DNA of 64,000 bases, taken from NCBI GenBank assembly GCA_964429385.1, contig CAYSBR010000003.1, positions 1-64,000 of the forward strand. Direction: 5' to 3'. Under the pieces are notes generated by a model. The model did no database searches and had not been told where the DNA came from. It saw nothing but the letters and a program-made list of their open reading frames with translations. The stretch comes from UBA2377 sp964429385 (lineage in GTDB: Bacteria > Verrucomicrobiota > Verrucomicrobiia > Opitutales > Opitutaceae). The position numbers were made by a program, and so were the translations under genes. Shown piece by piece: positions 7,964-16,946 of the stretch. The first letter of the stretch is position 1. Every line of letters starts with the position of its first letter.

Positions 7964-9378
7964 GATACAGACGCCTCCATCGCCGTCGTCCCGGAGCCAA
8001 GCTTGCCGGGGACCGCCAGTTTGCAGGCGGTCAGTTTGAAGAAGTGGAACGCAAAGAACAGATGCCCGGCCAGCAGGATGGCCTGCGCCGCCGTTGCGAC
8101 CTGCAGCCAGACGCGGGAGGCATCCGCCACCTGCGTGAAGGTGGCCCCGGCGTCATTGAGCGCAGTTCCCTGCGCCCAACCCGCCGCCGCCAGACTGCCC
8201 ACCAGCAGCACGAAGCCGATGGCGAAAGCCAAGAAGTGCGCCCGGATCAAGCCGACCGAAGGCCAGGCACTCCCGGCCAGACGCGGCCCGATGTAGTAGA
8301 GCGCCCCGGTCAGGATCAGCGCGATGGCGCCGAAAGCCAGTTGGTGCTGGGCCTGGACAAAGAAAGTGAACTGGGTCACCTCGGCCAGCGAGCGCGTGGC
8401 AAACACCGTATCCATCACGCCGCTCAGGAGATAAGCACCCAAACCGAAGGCGAGGAAGCGCAGGACCGTGCTGCCCCCGGTGCGAAAAACCGCGCGCAAA
8501 TTGAGAAAAACAATGAGATGGTGACAGAGCATCAGCCAAAGGGCCGTGATGCCGGCGGTGGGGATCCAAGCCGGCACGGGAGAGCCGATGAGGTGCCGGC
8601 CACCCTGCCAGGCGCCGATCACCAGCAGCGTCCAGAAACCGTAGGCCGCAAAATCATAAGCCGGCAGCACCCGGGCGGTCAGCTTTGGCAGCAGGTAATA
8701 CACCGCAGCCAGGGCAATGGGCGCGAGCCAGAGGCTGAAAACATTCTGGGCATACCAGCCCGCCACCACCGGCTGCAGGACGCCACGCACCGGGGCAAAG
8801 GTCAGCATCACTTGCGCGACCGAGAACAGCCACGGAAACAGGAAGAGCGCGGCCACGGCATACCATTGACCGGCATAAGTCGCCCGGACACGGCGACCGG
8901 TCCAAGCCAGGACGCCAGGCACCGCGATGGCGGCGAACGAGAACAGCAGAATCGGCTGCGCATAACGCGGCAGCTGGAAGAGCGCAAAACCGCTGGCGTC
9001 GCCAATGGCGATGCCGACCAAAGCCAGCGTCACGCCCAGATTCCAGAACAGCGTGCCCACCATGATGTAGTTGCACCCGCGCAGCGGAGAGCCGCCCAGA
9101 CGGGCCAGGAGCCAGAGCGCCACGGAGAAACCGGCATTGCCCGCCCAGCCGTAAACCAGGGCGGTTTCCTGAATGCCTTGCAGTCGCCCGTAAGTCAGCC
9201 ACGCGCAATCGGCGAGAAGCGCCGGGGTGTAGGATTGGATCAGGTTGAGCAACGCCAGCGTGCCGCCCAACACCAGCCAAAGAAGGCCGGAGGCGATCAA
9301 CAGCAGCAGCGGACAGCGGGTGGCGGTATCCACCTCGTCCGGCCGGGCCGGGTCAGGATTGGACAAAGCAGTCGTCAT
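7960..9378 (-). CDS. Degenerate CcoN-like (cbb3 oxidase subunit I) membrane protein
   Basis: A 472-residue polytopic protein (about 12 helices) that is clearly homologous to CcoN: YGRLQGIQETALV, GWYAQNVFSLWL...YYLLPKL and GALYYIGPRL align with the matching CcoN segments. Read against the well-studied Pseudomonas stutzeri CcoN, the ligands are replaced: low-spin haem b His60 is Q70, CuB His207 is Q211, cross-linked Tyr251 is G255, CuB His257 is R261 and haem b3 His347 is A343. Only the equivalents of His258 (H262) and His349 (H345) remain. The protein therefore cannot hold the binuclear oxygen site. It sits between the complex III genes and two intact c-type cytochromes, and may be a scaffold or docking subunit. 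Homology is seen directly; the role is inferred. Confidence 0.85.
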   Translation of the reverse strand: MTTALSNPDPARPDEVDTATRCPLLLLIASGLLWLVLGGTLALLNLIQSYTPALLADCAWLTYGRLQGIQETALVYGWAGNAGFSVALWLLARLGGSPLRGCNYIMVGTLFWNLGVTLALVGIAIGDASGFALFQLPRYAQPILLFSFAAIAVPGVLAWTGRRVRATYAGQWYAVAALFLFPWLFSVAQVMLTFAPVRGVLQPVVAGWYAQNVFSLWLAPIALAAVYYLLPKLTARVLPAYDFAAYGFWTLLVIGAWQGGRHLIGSPVPAWIPTAGITALWLMLCHHLIVFLNLRAVFRTGGSTVLRFLAFGLGAYLLSGVMDTVFATRSLAEVTQFTFFVQAQHQLAFGAIALILTGALYYIGPRLAGSAWPSVGLIRAHFLAFAIGFVLLVGSLAAAGWAQGTALNDAGATFTQVADASRVWLQVATAAQAILLAGHLFFAFHFFKLTACKLAVPGKLGSGTTAMEASVS

Positions 9379-9402
9379 TTCGATAAAGTGAAGGCGCGGA
9401 GA

Positions 9403-9705
9403 TTATTTCCCGGGATTGTAGTGCTCGACCGTAAGCTCCATCGCCCGATCGATCGGGAGTTGCAGCAGTCCGGCGGACTGGTCGATCCAAGCATAGCTTT
9501 GGGCCTGCTTTTGTTCATTGGCGCGGAGCTCCGCCAGATTGGCGAGGCGTTCCTCCGGCGTGCGGATACCATCCCCGACATAGGGGCCGGTCTGCCGCGG
9601 CAGATACGCCAGATAAACCAGCAGCAGGAACAGGGCGAAGCAGCCCATGATGGCCACGACGGCCACCAGCGGGGCGGGTTTGGAAGTGGCAGTCGGGTTA
9701 CTCAT
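9403..9705 (-). CDS. Small single-span membrane protein of the complex III operon
   Basis: This is a 100-residue protein with one transmembrane helix (about residues 13-34) and a polar C-terminal domain rich in charged residues. It ends with the conserved-looking segment YAWIDQSAGLLQLPIDRAME. It starts 8 bases inside the end of actF and is followed 24 bases later by the CcoN-like gene, so it is clearly part of the operon. It may be a small accessory or assembly subunit. I do not recognise a named family, and it has no haem motif and no cysteine-based metal site. Confidence 0.75.
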   Translation of the reverse strand: MSNPTATSKPAPLVAVVAIMGCFALFLLLVYLAYLPRQTGPYVGDGIRTPEERLANLAELRANEQKQAQSYAWIDQSAGLLQLPIDRAMELTVEHYNPGK

Positions 9706-10969
9706 GGTGCGTGAGGCACTCGCCGATGCGCGGATCGCGGATCGGGATCAGTTTGGTCGTCGGGAAACTCTTCAGATAGGCCCAGACACACACGCCGCCG
9801 ATGCCGACGGTCGCCGTCAGGGTCCAGAGCAGATGCAGGGTAAAGAAAGGCTGCGCGCTGCCGCTGCCATCCTTGAGCACCGGGAGGACGTTGTAGCAGA
9901 TGTCCAGCAGGATGACCGCCAGGATCCAGACGGAGATGAAACGCATCTTCGCATGGTTGAGCTTGTGGCGGTAGGACAGCAGGAACAGGAACGGCACCAC
10001 GAAGTGGCCGAAGAGCACGCCGATGATCCCGACGTATTTCCACTGGTTGGGCGAACCGTCCGCGTTGAGTTCGCGGATGTTGTACCAGAAGGTTTCCTCC
10101 GGGATGTTCGCATTCCAGATCAGGAAATACTGGGAGAAGGTGACGTAGGCCCAGAAGATCGTGAAAGCGAGGGTCAGCTGGCCGATCGAGTGCCAGTGGT
10201 TGTTGTTCAGAATACCCTTGTAGTCGCCCCGGCGCCAGAGCCAGAGCATGATGAGCACGCCGACCGCCAGCGCGCCGCGCGCGCAGTTCGCAAAAAACCA
10301 GACGCCATACATGGTCGAGAACCAGTGGTATTCGAGGCTCTTCACCCAATAGATGATCGCACAGGTGAGGCTTAACGCCCCCAGGGGCAGGCCGATGGCC
10401 GCAGTGCGCCGGTTCATGAACGTCCACTTCACATCACCGTCGGCATCCTGGGTGAAGGAAGCGCGGCGCAGGCGGGCGGAAAGCCACATCCAGATGAGGA
10501 AGAAGCCCGCCGTCAGGACCGTGAACATGTTGAGGTTCAGGAACGACGCCTTTTTCACGTAAAGCACGTCGGTGCCGACCGTGCCATGGCCGGACAGCTC
10601 ATGGTTGAGATCCATCCAATGCCAGATGGCGCCGGGCTTGATCCACGAGGCGATGATCAGCGGCAGAAACAGCACGGCCAGCCATTTGAAGGCGGACAGG
10701 CCATGCTCGAACTGACGACGCAGAATCACGGACCAGGAGGCATCAAAAATATGATGGATAAGCACCAGCATCAGCATGCCGATGGCGATGGCCGTCCAGA
10801 AGGTGATTCCCACCAGCCAGGACATGGCCACCGCCTGGGCCTCGGAAACAAGAAAGCCGAGGGCCGTCAGGGCGATGCCCACCAAGCCAATGGTCAGCGC
10901 CTTGGTGGCGCCGGCGGAAGTGGATGCGGCCGGCAAAGCGGCGGGAACAGAGGCAGCGTGCGTGCTCAT
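9698..10969 (-). CDS. actF: Alternative complex III subunit ActF
   Basis: ActF is one of two large quinol-interacting membrane subunits of alternative complex III, a menaquinol:cytochrome c (or oxidase) oxidoreductase. The 423-residue protein has an N-terminal low-complexity segment followed by about ten transmembrane helices. It shows the ActF-type segments HHIFDASWSVILRRQFE, GTVGTDVLYVKK and ILNNNHWHSIGQL. It overlaps actE by 4 bases at its start and the small membrane protein gene by 8 bases at its end. Confidence 0.9.
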   Translation of the reverse strand: MSTHAASVPAALPAASTSAGATKALTIGLVGIALTALGFLVSEAQAVAMSWLVGITFWTAIAIGMLMLVLIHHIFDASWSVILRRQFEHGLSAFKWLAVLFLPLIIASWIKPGAIWHWMDLNHELSGHGTVGTDVLYVKKASFLNLNMFTVLTAGFFLIWMWLSARLRRASFTQDADGDVKWTFMNRRTAAIGLPLGALSLTCAIIYWVKSLEYHWFSTMYGVWFFANCARGALAVGVLIMLWLWRRGDYKGILNNNHWHSIGQLTLAFTIFWAYVTFSQYFLIWNANIPEETFWYNIRELNADGSPNQWKYVGIIGVLFGHFVVPFLFLLSYRHKLNHAKMRFISVWILAVILLDICYNVLPVLKDGSGSAQPFFTLHLLWTLTATVGIGGVCVWAYLKSFPTTKLIPIRDPRIGECLTHHE

Positions 10970-11619
10970 TTGATGCCAAGTTCGGGTTTACGGGCCGCGG
11001 GCACATCGCCCGTTGCGCCCTGCTGGGTCCGCTGAAGGGCCCGGACGTAGGAGATCACCGCCCAGCGGGAATCGGGGCTCAGCTTGTCGGCATAGGAAAG
11101 CATGCTGCCCTTGCCGTGACTGATGGTGTTGAAAATTTCGCCATCCCCCATTTCGCGGAGACGCTCATCATGGAAGGAAGGAGTCAGCCCCATGCCATAC
11201 TGCTTGGTGATCCCCTGCCCGTCGCCCAACGCCCCGTGACAGGGCGCGCAATAAATCATATAGCGATCCCGGCCGTGCTGGATCAGCGGCAGATCCACGG
11301 TGATTGAATCAGGAATGCGGGCGATAAAGCCTCCCTGCGCATCCTTGCCCTCATAACGCGCGGAGTCGTTGCGGAGGGGCTGGCCGATGGGACCAAAGGA
11401 AGCCGGCACCACCCCGGGCGGCAGCGGACGGTCCGAACGCCCGTCGGCAAAGAAGGCGCTGCCCGCCTGCGGCTGATACTTGGACTGGTATTTCATCCCG
11501 GGGAAGGCCCATTCGGGGAAGACGTCCATCGGCGACTTGGTGAACTTAGTGCCGCGCAGGCCCAGCACAGAAAGTGCGAGCACCACGACAAACGCTGTGA
11601 TTAGGTAAACGTTGCGCAT
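10966..11619 (-). CDS. actE: Alternative complex III subunit ActE, monohaem cytochrome c
   Basis: ActE is the periplasmic monohaem cytochrome c of alternative complex III and relays electrons onward. The 217-residue protein has a hydrophobic N-terminal anchor (about 3-21) without a lipobox cysteine. The segment SPMDVFPEWAFPGMKYQSKY, typical of ActE, comes next, followed by haem attachment at CAPCH (124-128). M173 in GKGSMLSYADKL is the likely axial ligand. It lies 3 bases after actD and overlaps actF by 4 bases. Confidence 0.92.
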   Translation of the reverse strand: MRNVYLITAFVVVLALSVLGLRGTKFTKSPMDVFPEWAFPGMKYQSKYQPQAGSAFFADGRSDRPLPPGVVPASFGPIGQPLRNDSARYEGKDAQGGFIARIPDSITVDLPLIQHGRDRYMIYCAPCHGALGDGQGITKQYGMGLTPSFHDERLREMGDGEIFNTISHGKGSMLSYADKLSPDSRWAVISYVRALQRTQQGATGDVPAARKPELGIK

Positions 11620-11622
11620 GGC

Positions 11623-12156
11623 TCAGGCTTCCAGCTCCTTGATGTCGCGACCACCGGCCTGCTCCAGCAGGCGGCGGGTATTGTCGGAATTGAAACGGGA
11701 ATCGCGCGACTCGACCACGATGAAGAACTGGTCGTCCATGCCGCGGCTGATGTGCTCGTATTTCAGCACCGGGTGGTAGTGCTTGGGCAGCCCGTTCAGG
11801 AAGAGCATGCCGCCGATCGTGGCGAAGGCGGTGAAGAGAATCGTCAGCTCATAAGCCACCGGAAAGGCATACAACGGGCTGAAGTAGGGCTTGCCACCCA
11901 CGATCAGCGGGTAGTCCACCGCGCTGGTCCACCAGATGAGCGACATGCCGGTGCAGAAACCGGTGATGCCACCCGCCAGCGAGAACCGCGGCACAAACGA
12001 CCGCTTGACTCCCATGGCTCCGTCGAGGCCGTGGATGGGAAACGGGGTGATGCAATCCCAGTGCTTGTATCCTGCATCGCGCACCTGCTTCGCCGCCTCG
12101 TAGATGGCGGGAGCGGAGTCAAAGGTGGCGATCAGGCCGTATGATTGGGCGGACAT
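11623..12156 (-). CDS. actD: Alternative complex III subunit ActD (DUF3341)
   Basis: ActD is a small membrane subunit of alternative complex III with two helices (roughly residues 57-80 and 98-122) and cytoplasmic ends. The N-terminal stretch GLIATFDSAPAIYEAAKQVR and the conserved DCITPFPIHGLDGAMG motif define the DUF3341 family. Length (177 residues) is normal. It lies between actC (12-base gap) and actE (3-base gap) in the standard order A-B-C-D-E-F. Confidence 0.92.
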   Translation of the reverse strand: MSAQSYGLIATFDSAPAIYEAAKQVRDAGYKHWDCITPFPIHGLDGAMGVKRSFVPRFSLAGGITGFCTGMSLIWWTSAVDYPLIVGGKPYFSPLYAFPVAYELTILFTAFATIGGMLFLNGLPKHYHPVLKYEHISRGMDDQFFIVVESRDSRFNSDNTRRLLEQAGGRDIKELEA

Positions 12157-12168
12157 GGTCGGGTCAGA

Positions 12169-13596
12169 TCAATGATGGTTGTGCCCCGCGTGCGGGTCGG
12201 CCTGCGGCATGACGGCCTTGATTTCGGCCATCGGCATGATCGGCAGGAACCGGATGAAGAGAAGGAACAGCACCGAGAAGACGCCGAAGGTGCCGAAGAA
12301 CGTGAAGATCTCCACGATCGAGGGGCTGTAGTAGCCCCAGCTCGAGGGCAGGAAGTCGCGGGCCAGCGAGGTGACGATGATCACGAAGCGCTCGAACCAC
12401 ATGCCGACGTTGACGAAGATGGAGAGCACCCACACGAGCGCCGTGTTCTGCCGGATCTTTTTGAACCAGAAGAACTGCGGAGTGATCACATTGCACGCGA
12501 TCATGATCCAGTAGGCCCAGGCGTAGTGACCGAAGGCGCGGTTGATGAACGCGAAGCCTTCATACGGGTTCGCCCCATACCACGCGATGAAGAACTCCAT
12601 GCCGTAGGCGTAGCCCACGATGGTGCCGGTCGCGAGGGTGATCTTGCACATGCAGTCGATGTGATACTGCGTGATCAGATCCTCCATCTTGTAGATGGCC
12701 CGCAGCGGCAGCATGAGCGTGAGCACCATGCCGAAGCCGGAGAAGATGGCGCCGGCCACGAAATACGGCGGGAAGATCGTCGTATGCCAGCCGGGCAGCA
12801 GCGACACCGCGAAGTCAAACGACACGATGGTATGCACCGAGAGCACGAGCGGCGTGGAAACACCGGCAAGAATGAGATAGGCCATCTCGTAGTTGCTCCA
12901 GTGGCGGTTGGATCCGCGCCAGCCGAGGGCAAACAGACCGTAGAGCCACGAGCGCAGCTTGTTGCCGCCCCGGTAGAACCGGTCGCGCAGCACCGCGAGG
13001 TCGGGGATCAGGCCGACATACCAGAAAAGCACCGAGACGGTGCCGTAGGTCGAAACCGCGAACACGTCCCACTCCAGCGGCGAACGGAAATTCTGCCAGA
13101 TCGCATTGGAATTGGGGATCGGGAAGAGATACCACGCATACCACACACGACCGACGTGGAAGACCGGGAAGATCGCGGCGCAGACCACGGCGAAAATCGT
13201 CATGGCCTCGGCGGCGCGGTTGATGGAGGTGCGCCATTTTTGGCGCAGCAGACACAGAATGGCGGAGATCAGGGTGCCGGCGTGGCCGATACCGATCCAG
13301 AACACGAAGTTCACGATGTCCCACGCCCAGTTGACCGGGTTGGCATGACCCCAGACACCGACGCCGGTGGCCACCAGATAGGTGATGCCGGCGACCGTGA
13401 AGGAGGCGACAAAGCAGGCCACGATGAAGCAGACCCACCACCATGTGGGGGTCTTGCCTTCGATGATGCTGCAGATCTTCTCCGTGACCCAGGCGAGGCT
13501 GCGGTTGTTCTCCACCAGCGTCGCGCGCGGCAACGAGGCGGGCTTGACCTCCCGAAGGATGGCCGGGGCGGACCCGGCGGGTTCAGCGTGAGCCAT
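12169..13596 (-). CDS. actC: Alternative complex III subunit ActC (NrfD/PsrC-like)
   Basis: ActC is an integral membrane subunit of the NrfD/PsrC family with about ten helices. It holds the quinol-oxidation site beside the ActB iron-sulfur module and is thought to take part in proton translocation. The 475-residue sequence has family-typical stretches such as NRSLAWVTEKICSIIEGKTP, HVGRVWYAWYLFPIPN and GVSTPLVLSVHTIVSFDFA. Histidines cluster at the C terminus (DPHAGHNHH). Its start codon shares one base with the actB stop. Confidence 0.95.
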   Translation of the reverse strand: MAHAEPAGSAPAILREVKPASLPRATLVENNRSLAWVTEKICSIIEGKTPTWWWVCFIVACFVASFTVAGITYLVATGVGVWGHANPVNWAWDIVNFVFWIGIGHAGTLISAILCLLRQKWRTSINRAAEAMTIFAVVCAAIFPVFHVGRVWYAWYLFPIPNSNAIWQNFRSPLEWDVFAVSTYGTVSVLFWYVGLIPDLAVLRDRFYRGGNKLRSWLYGLFALGWRGSNRHWSNYEMAYLILAGVSTPLVLSVHTIVSFDFAVSLLPGWHTTIFPPYFVAGAIFSGFGMVLTLMLPLRAIYKMEDLITQYHIDCMCKITLATGTIVGYAYGMEFFIAWYGANPYEGFAFINRAFGHYAWAYWIMIACNVITPQFFWFKKIRQNTALVWVLSIFVNVGMWFERFVIIVTSLARDFLPSSWGYYSPSIVEIFTFFGTFGVFSVLFLLFIRFLPIMPMAEIKAVMPQADPHAGHNHH

Positions 13597-16500
13597 TAGC
13601 TTTGCCCTCCCGTGTGCTGGCCGTTCCCCAGCGACGAGTGATCGTGCGAGTGGGAGTCGTGCCCGCCCTTGAGAGCGGGCGGATAGTTCTTGTTCTTATA
13701 TTCCACGCGACTGAGCGGCAGCTTGTTGTAATCCGGCATTTTCGGATTCGGGTTGCGGAATTTGCCGAGGTAGGTCGTGCGCGGGCGGATGTTGAGATAG
13801 CCCAGCAAGGCGTAGTCCTGCTCGCGCGCCTTGGCCTTGGAAACTTCGCTCTCGGGATCCTTGATGTTGCCGAAGGAAACACCATCCACCGGGCAGACCT
13901 GCTGGCAGGCCACCTTGATGGTGCCATCCGGCACGGAGACCTCGCCGGGGCGACCGGCCTTGGCCATCTTCACCTTGTGCTGGATCTTGGCGTTTTGGAT
14001 GCGCTGCACGCAATAGGTGCACTTCTCCATGACGCCGCGCATACGCACGGAGACCTCGGGATTTTGCACCATCTTGAGCAACTCGGGCATGCCCTGGGGA
14101 CCGACCGGGCCCATGTAGAGCTGGTCGATCTGGCGGTCATTGTAATCGAAGAAGTTAAACCGGCGCACCTTGTACGGACAATTGTTGGCGCAATAACGGG
14201 TGCCGATACAGCGGTTGTAGGCCATCACGTTGAGGCCTTCCTCGTCATGCACGGTCGCATTGACCGGGCAGACCACCTCACAGGGCGCCAACTCGCAATG
14301 CTGGCAGGAGATCGGCTGCAGCGAAACCTGCGGATCCTCCGGAATCTCGCGGTTGCCTTCGCCACCGAAAGCGGCGCCATCCGCCCGACCATCCGAATAA
14401 TAGCGGTCGAGCCGGATCCAGTGCATCTCACGGCCCCGCAGCACCTGATCCTTGCCGACAATGGGAATGTTGTTCTCCGCCTGACAGGCGATGATGCAGG
14501 CGTTGCAGCCGATGCAGGTGTTGAGGTCGATCGCCATGCCCCACTGGTGCACGCCGTCGAACTCCGGCGTCTTGTAGAGGGAGTTGCCGCGCGGGATTTC
14601 CGTCGCGACGTAGGCGAGCGGCTTGTCCTTGTCCGGGCCGAGATTCGGCGGGGCGTGCGACTCGATGCCGATCTTCTTTACGAAGCCAAGATCAGTCGTG
14701 CCGTCCTCGCGGAAGTTCTCCTCGCGCACGAGGTCGCGGCCTTCCATGGACCAGTGCTCCTGCGTGTTGGCGAGCGCGTAGCGCTCCTGCGTGGCCGTGA
14801 TCGTGGCACCCGTGACATAAGCCAGGCCGCCGGTGCGGCGCAGCGGGTAGAAGTTCTGCCCCACGCCCTTCCCCACCCGGCCGGACTGTTCGCGCCCGTA
14901 GCCGAGCGGCAGCACGATCGTGTAATTGGAAAGACCGGGCTGAATATGCAGCGGCCCGCGCACGGTCACACCGTTGAGGGTCACTTCACCGATGAAGGCG
15001 ATTTCCTTCCCCTGCTGGAACTCCGCGGTTTCTTTGCGGGCCACCTGCAGGAAAGAGCCGCCGGGCTCGATGCCGAGCTCGCGGCCCAGTCGCGGACTGA
15101 CGAGAATAGCGTTGTCCCACGAGATCTTGGTGATCGGGTCGGGGCATTCCTGCAGCCAGCCGTTGTTGGCAAAACGACCGTCATCCACTTTCGCATCGGT
15201 CGTGAAGCGGACTTCCAGGTTATCGCGGGAAAGCGCCACAAACTGGGGCGCCCGGGCAAAGAGCGGAGCCAGACCGGAAGCGTTGAAGCTGACCGCCACC
15301 TGCGGATAGGCACTGCCTTCGAGGAGGCCATCGTGCAGGAACTTGCGGAACGCCTGCTGCGGATCCCCCTCGCCCAGCCCGGCAATGGTCGCAAAAACCA
15401 AGGCATACGGATCCGGGTTTTCCTCACCGGCGAGGCGCGCGAGCACTTCGATTTCCGTCAGGCCGTTGAAGAGCGGCAGAATCATCGGCTGGACCGGCAC
15501 CACCGTGCCATCCGCCGTGCGCGCATCTCCCCACGATTCCAGGTAATGGGTCGAAGCGATGTGCGCGCCCGCCAGCGCCGAGGTCTCATCGGCATAGTAG
15601 CCATGGCGCACCACCTGCGGGACCTGCCGGAGCAAGTCCGCCATCTGCAAATCCGCCGGGGCATTGTAAACGGGATTGCCACCGAGAATGACAAGGGTCT
15701 TGACGCCACCCGCCCGGATCGCGGCGGCCAGAGCCTCAATCGTGGAAGCGCCGTTCGGCTCAACCGCGACAAACTCGACGGTCTCGCCGATGTTCCCCAG
15801 CGCGGCATTGATCGCATAGGCGATCGCATGCACCTGCGGGGGCAGATGGCTGCCCGCCACGACGATACCGGTGCCCCGGTGGGCCAGCAGATCGGCCGCG
15901 CAGGCTTCCAGCCAGGCTTCCTGATCCTTGAACTCCAGTCCCTGCGCGAGCGGCGCAAAGGTCTGGTTGCCGGTCACCTTGACGGCCAGCGCCGCGGCGA
16001 AGGCCAGCATGTGGCTGCTCGCAAGGCGGAGGCGGTGGTCGGCCATCGAACCGACGAGCGAAAAGGCGCTCTCCACGGCATAAAGCCGGTTCATCGGGTC
16101 ATCCTTCGAGACCACCTTGCGCCCGCGGCTGAAGTCGCGGACATAGCGCAGGGAGTCGGCCTCCGCATGGAAAAAGTCGGCATCAATCGCCACCACGCGC
16201 CGCGCTTTGGCGAAGCGGTAAAGCGGCTTCACATTGCGACCGAAAGCGGCAACCGCGGCCGCGAGCGGCGCTTCATCCTGCACCGGCTCGTATTCGGACC
16301 AGATGGCCCGCGGGAAGCGCGCCTGCAGGCGTTTGACCAAAGCGGCCCGGGTGGGCGAGCTCGACTGGCCGGCGAGAAACGCCAGCCCCGCGCCCCGATT
16401 GTCCGCCGCCTCGGCCCCAATCTTGGCCAGCAGGGCCTGCACCTCTTCCGGCTTGGCCACGGCGCCGCCGAGGGTGGAAGCGGTGGCCCGGTCCGGATCG

Positions 16501-16946
16501 TAGAGATCGAGCACCGAGGCCTGGGTGAAGGCATTGTTGCCGCCACCGTAGGGCGCGTAGGTGGGATTACCCTCGATCTTCGTCGGCCGGCCCTGATGGG
16601 TTTCGGCGAGAAGCGGGATCGCCCCGTTGCGCAACGGCATCGCGGTCGCAAAATACAGCGGCAGGCCCGGCACCACCCCTTCGACGGATTGGCCGTAAGG
16701 CAGGATGTTGACCTCCGGTCGGCGGCAGCCGGCCAGCCCGAGGCCACCCAGCGCAAACGAAGCCGCCATGATCTTCATGAAGTGACGGCGGTCCACGCCA
16801 TCGAGATTCGAAGCCCCTTCCGGGAACTCACGGGCCAGCTGGTCCTGGAAGCCGGGTGTGGCGGCCAGTTCGTCGAGGCTGCGCCAGTAGCGCGGGCCGT
16901 TCAGCTCGCGTTCAGAGGGGGCGGGATGGTGAAATTTGCGTTTCAT
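13596..16946 (-). CDS. actB: Alternative complex III subunit ActB, molybdopterin-like/Fe-S fusion
   Basis: ActB (1116 residues) joins a molybdopterin-oxidoreductase-like domain, which in known complexes is empty of molybdenum, to a C-terminal four-cluster ferredoxin domain. A Tat-like motif DRRHFMKIMA (R53-R54) and a possible lipobox LAGC (C74) near residues 52-74 suggest export as a folded protein. The iron-sulfur domain, from about residue 800, has the cysteine groups CIGCNACIIAC, CQHCELAPCEVVCP, CIGTRYCANNCP and CTYC...CQQVCPVDG. A histidine-rich tail (GGHDSHSHDHSS) ends the protein. It passes electrons from quinol to the cytochrome subunits. It shares single-base overlaps with actA and actC. 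Confidence 0.95.
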   Translation of the reverse strand: MKRKFHHPAPSERELNGPRYWRSLDELAATPGFQDQLAREFPEGASNLDGVDRRHFMKIMAASFALGGLGLAGCRRPEVNILPYGQSVEGVVPGLPLYFATAMPLRNGAIPLLAETHQGRPTKIEGNPTYAPYGGGNNAFTQASVLDLYDPDRATASTLGGAVAKPEEVQALLAKIGAEAADNRGAGLAFLAGQSSSPTRAALVKRLQARFPRAIWSEYEPVQDEAPLAAAVAAFGRNVKPLYRFAKARRVVAIDADFFHAEADSLRYVRDFSRGRKVVSKDDPMNRLYAVESAFSLVGSMADHRLRLASSHMLAFAAALAVKVTGNQTFAPLAQGLEFKDQEAWLEACAADLLAHRGTGIVVAGSHLPPQVHAIAYAINAALGNIGETVEFVAVEPNGASTIEALAAAIRAGGVKTLVILGGNPVYNAPADLQMADLLRQVPQVVRHGYYADETSALAGAHIASTHYLESWGDARTADGTVVPVQPMILPLFNGLTEIEVLARLAGEENPDPYALVFATIAGLGEGDPQQAFRKFLHDGLLEGSAYPQVAVSFNASGLAPLFARAPQFVALSRDNLEVRFTTDAKVDDGRFANNGWLQECPDPITKISWDNAILVSPRLGRELGIEPGGSFLQVARKETAEFQQGKEIAFIGEVTLNGVTVRGPLHIQPGLSNYTIVLPLGYGREQSGRVGKGVGQNFYPLRRTGGLAYVTGATITATQERYALANTQEHWSMEGRDLVREENFREDGTTDLGFVKKIGIESHAPPNLGPDKDKPLAYVATEIPRGNSLYKTPEFDGVHQWGMAIDLNTCIGCNACIIACQAENNIPIVGKDQVLRGREMHWIRLDRYYSDGRADGAAFGGEGNREIPEDPQVSLQPISCQHCELAPCEVVCPVNATVHDEEGLNVMAYNRCIGTRYCANNCPYKVRRFNFFDYNDRQIDQLYMGPVGPQGMPELLKMVQNPEVSVRMRGVMEKCTYCVQRIQNAKIQHKVKMAKAGRPGEVSVPDGTIKVACQQVCPVDGVSFGNIKDPESEVSKAKAREQDYALLGYLNIRPRTTYLGKFRNPNPKMPDYNKLPLSRVEYKNKNYPPALKGGHDSHSHDHSSLGNGQHTGGQS

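Noticed and set aside
8044..9714. Long plus-strand ORF opposite the CcoN-like gene
   Set aside because: It is antisense to well-supported membrane protein genes and has a Gln/Arg/His-rich, non-protein-like composition caused by GC-rich codons on the other strand.
12145..13599. 484-residue plus-strand ORF opposite actC
   Set aside because: Highly charged shadow frame of a conserved membrane protein gene.
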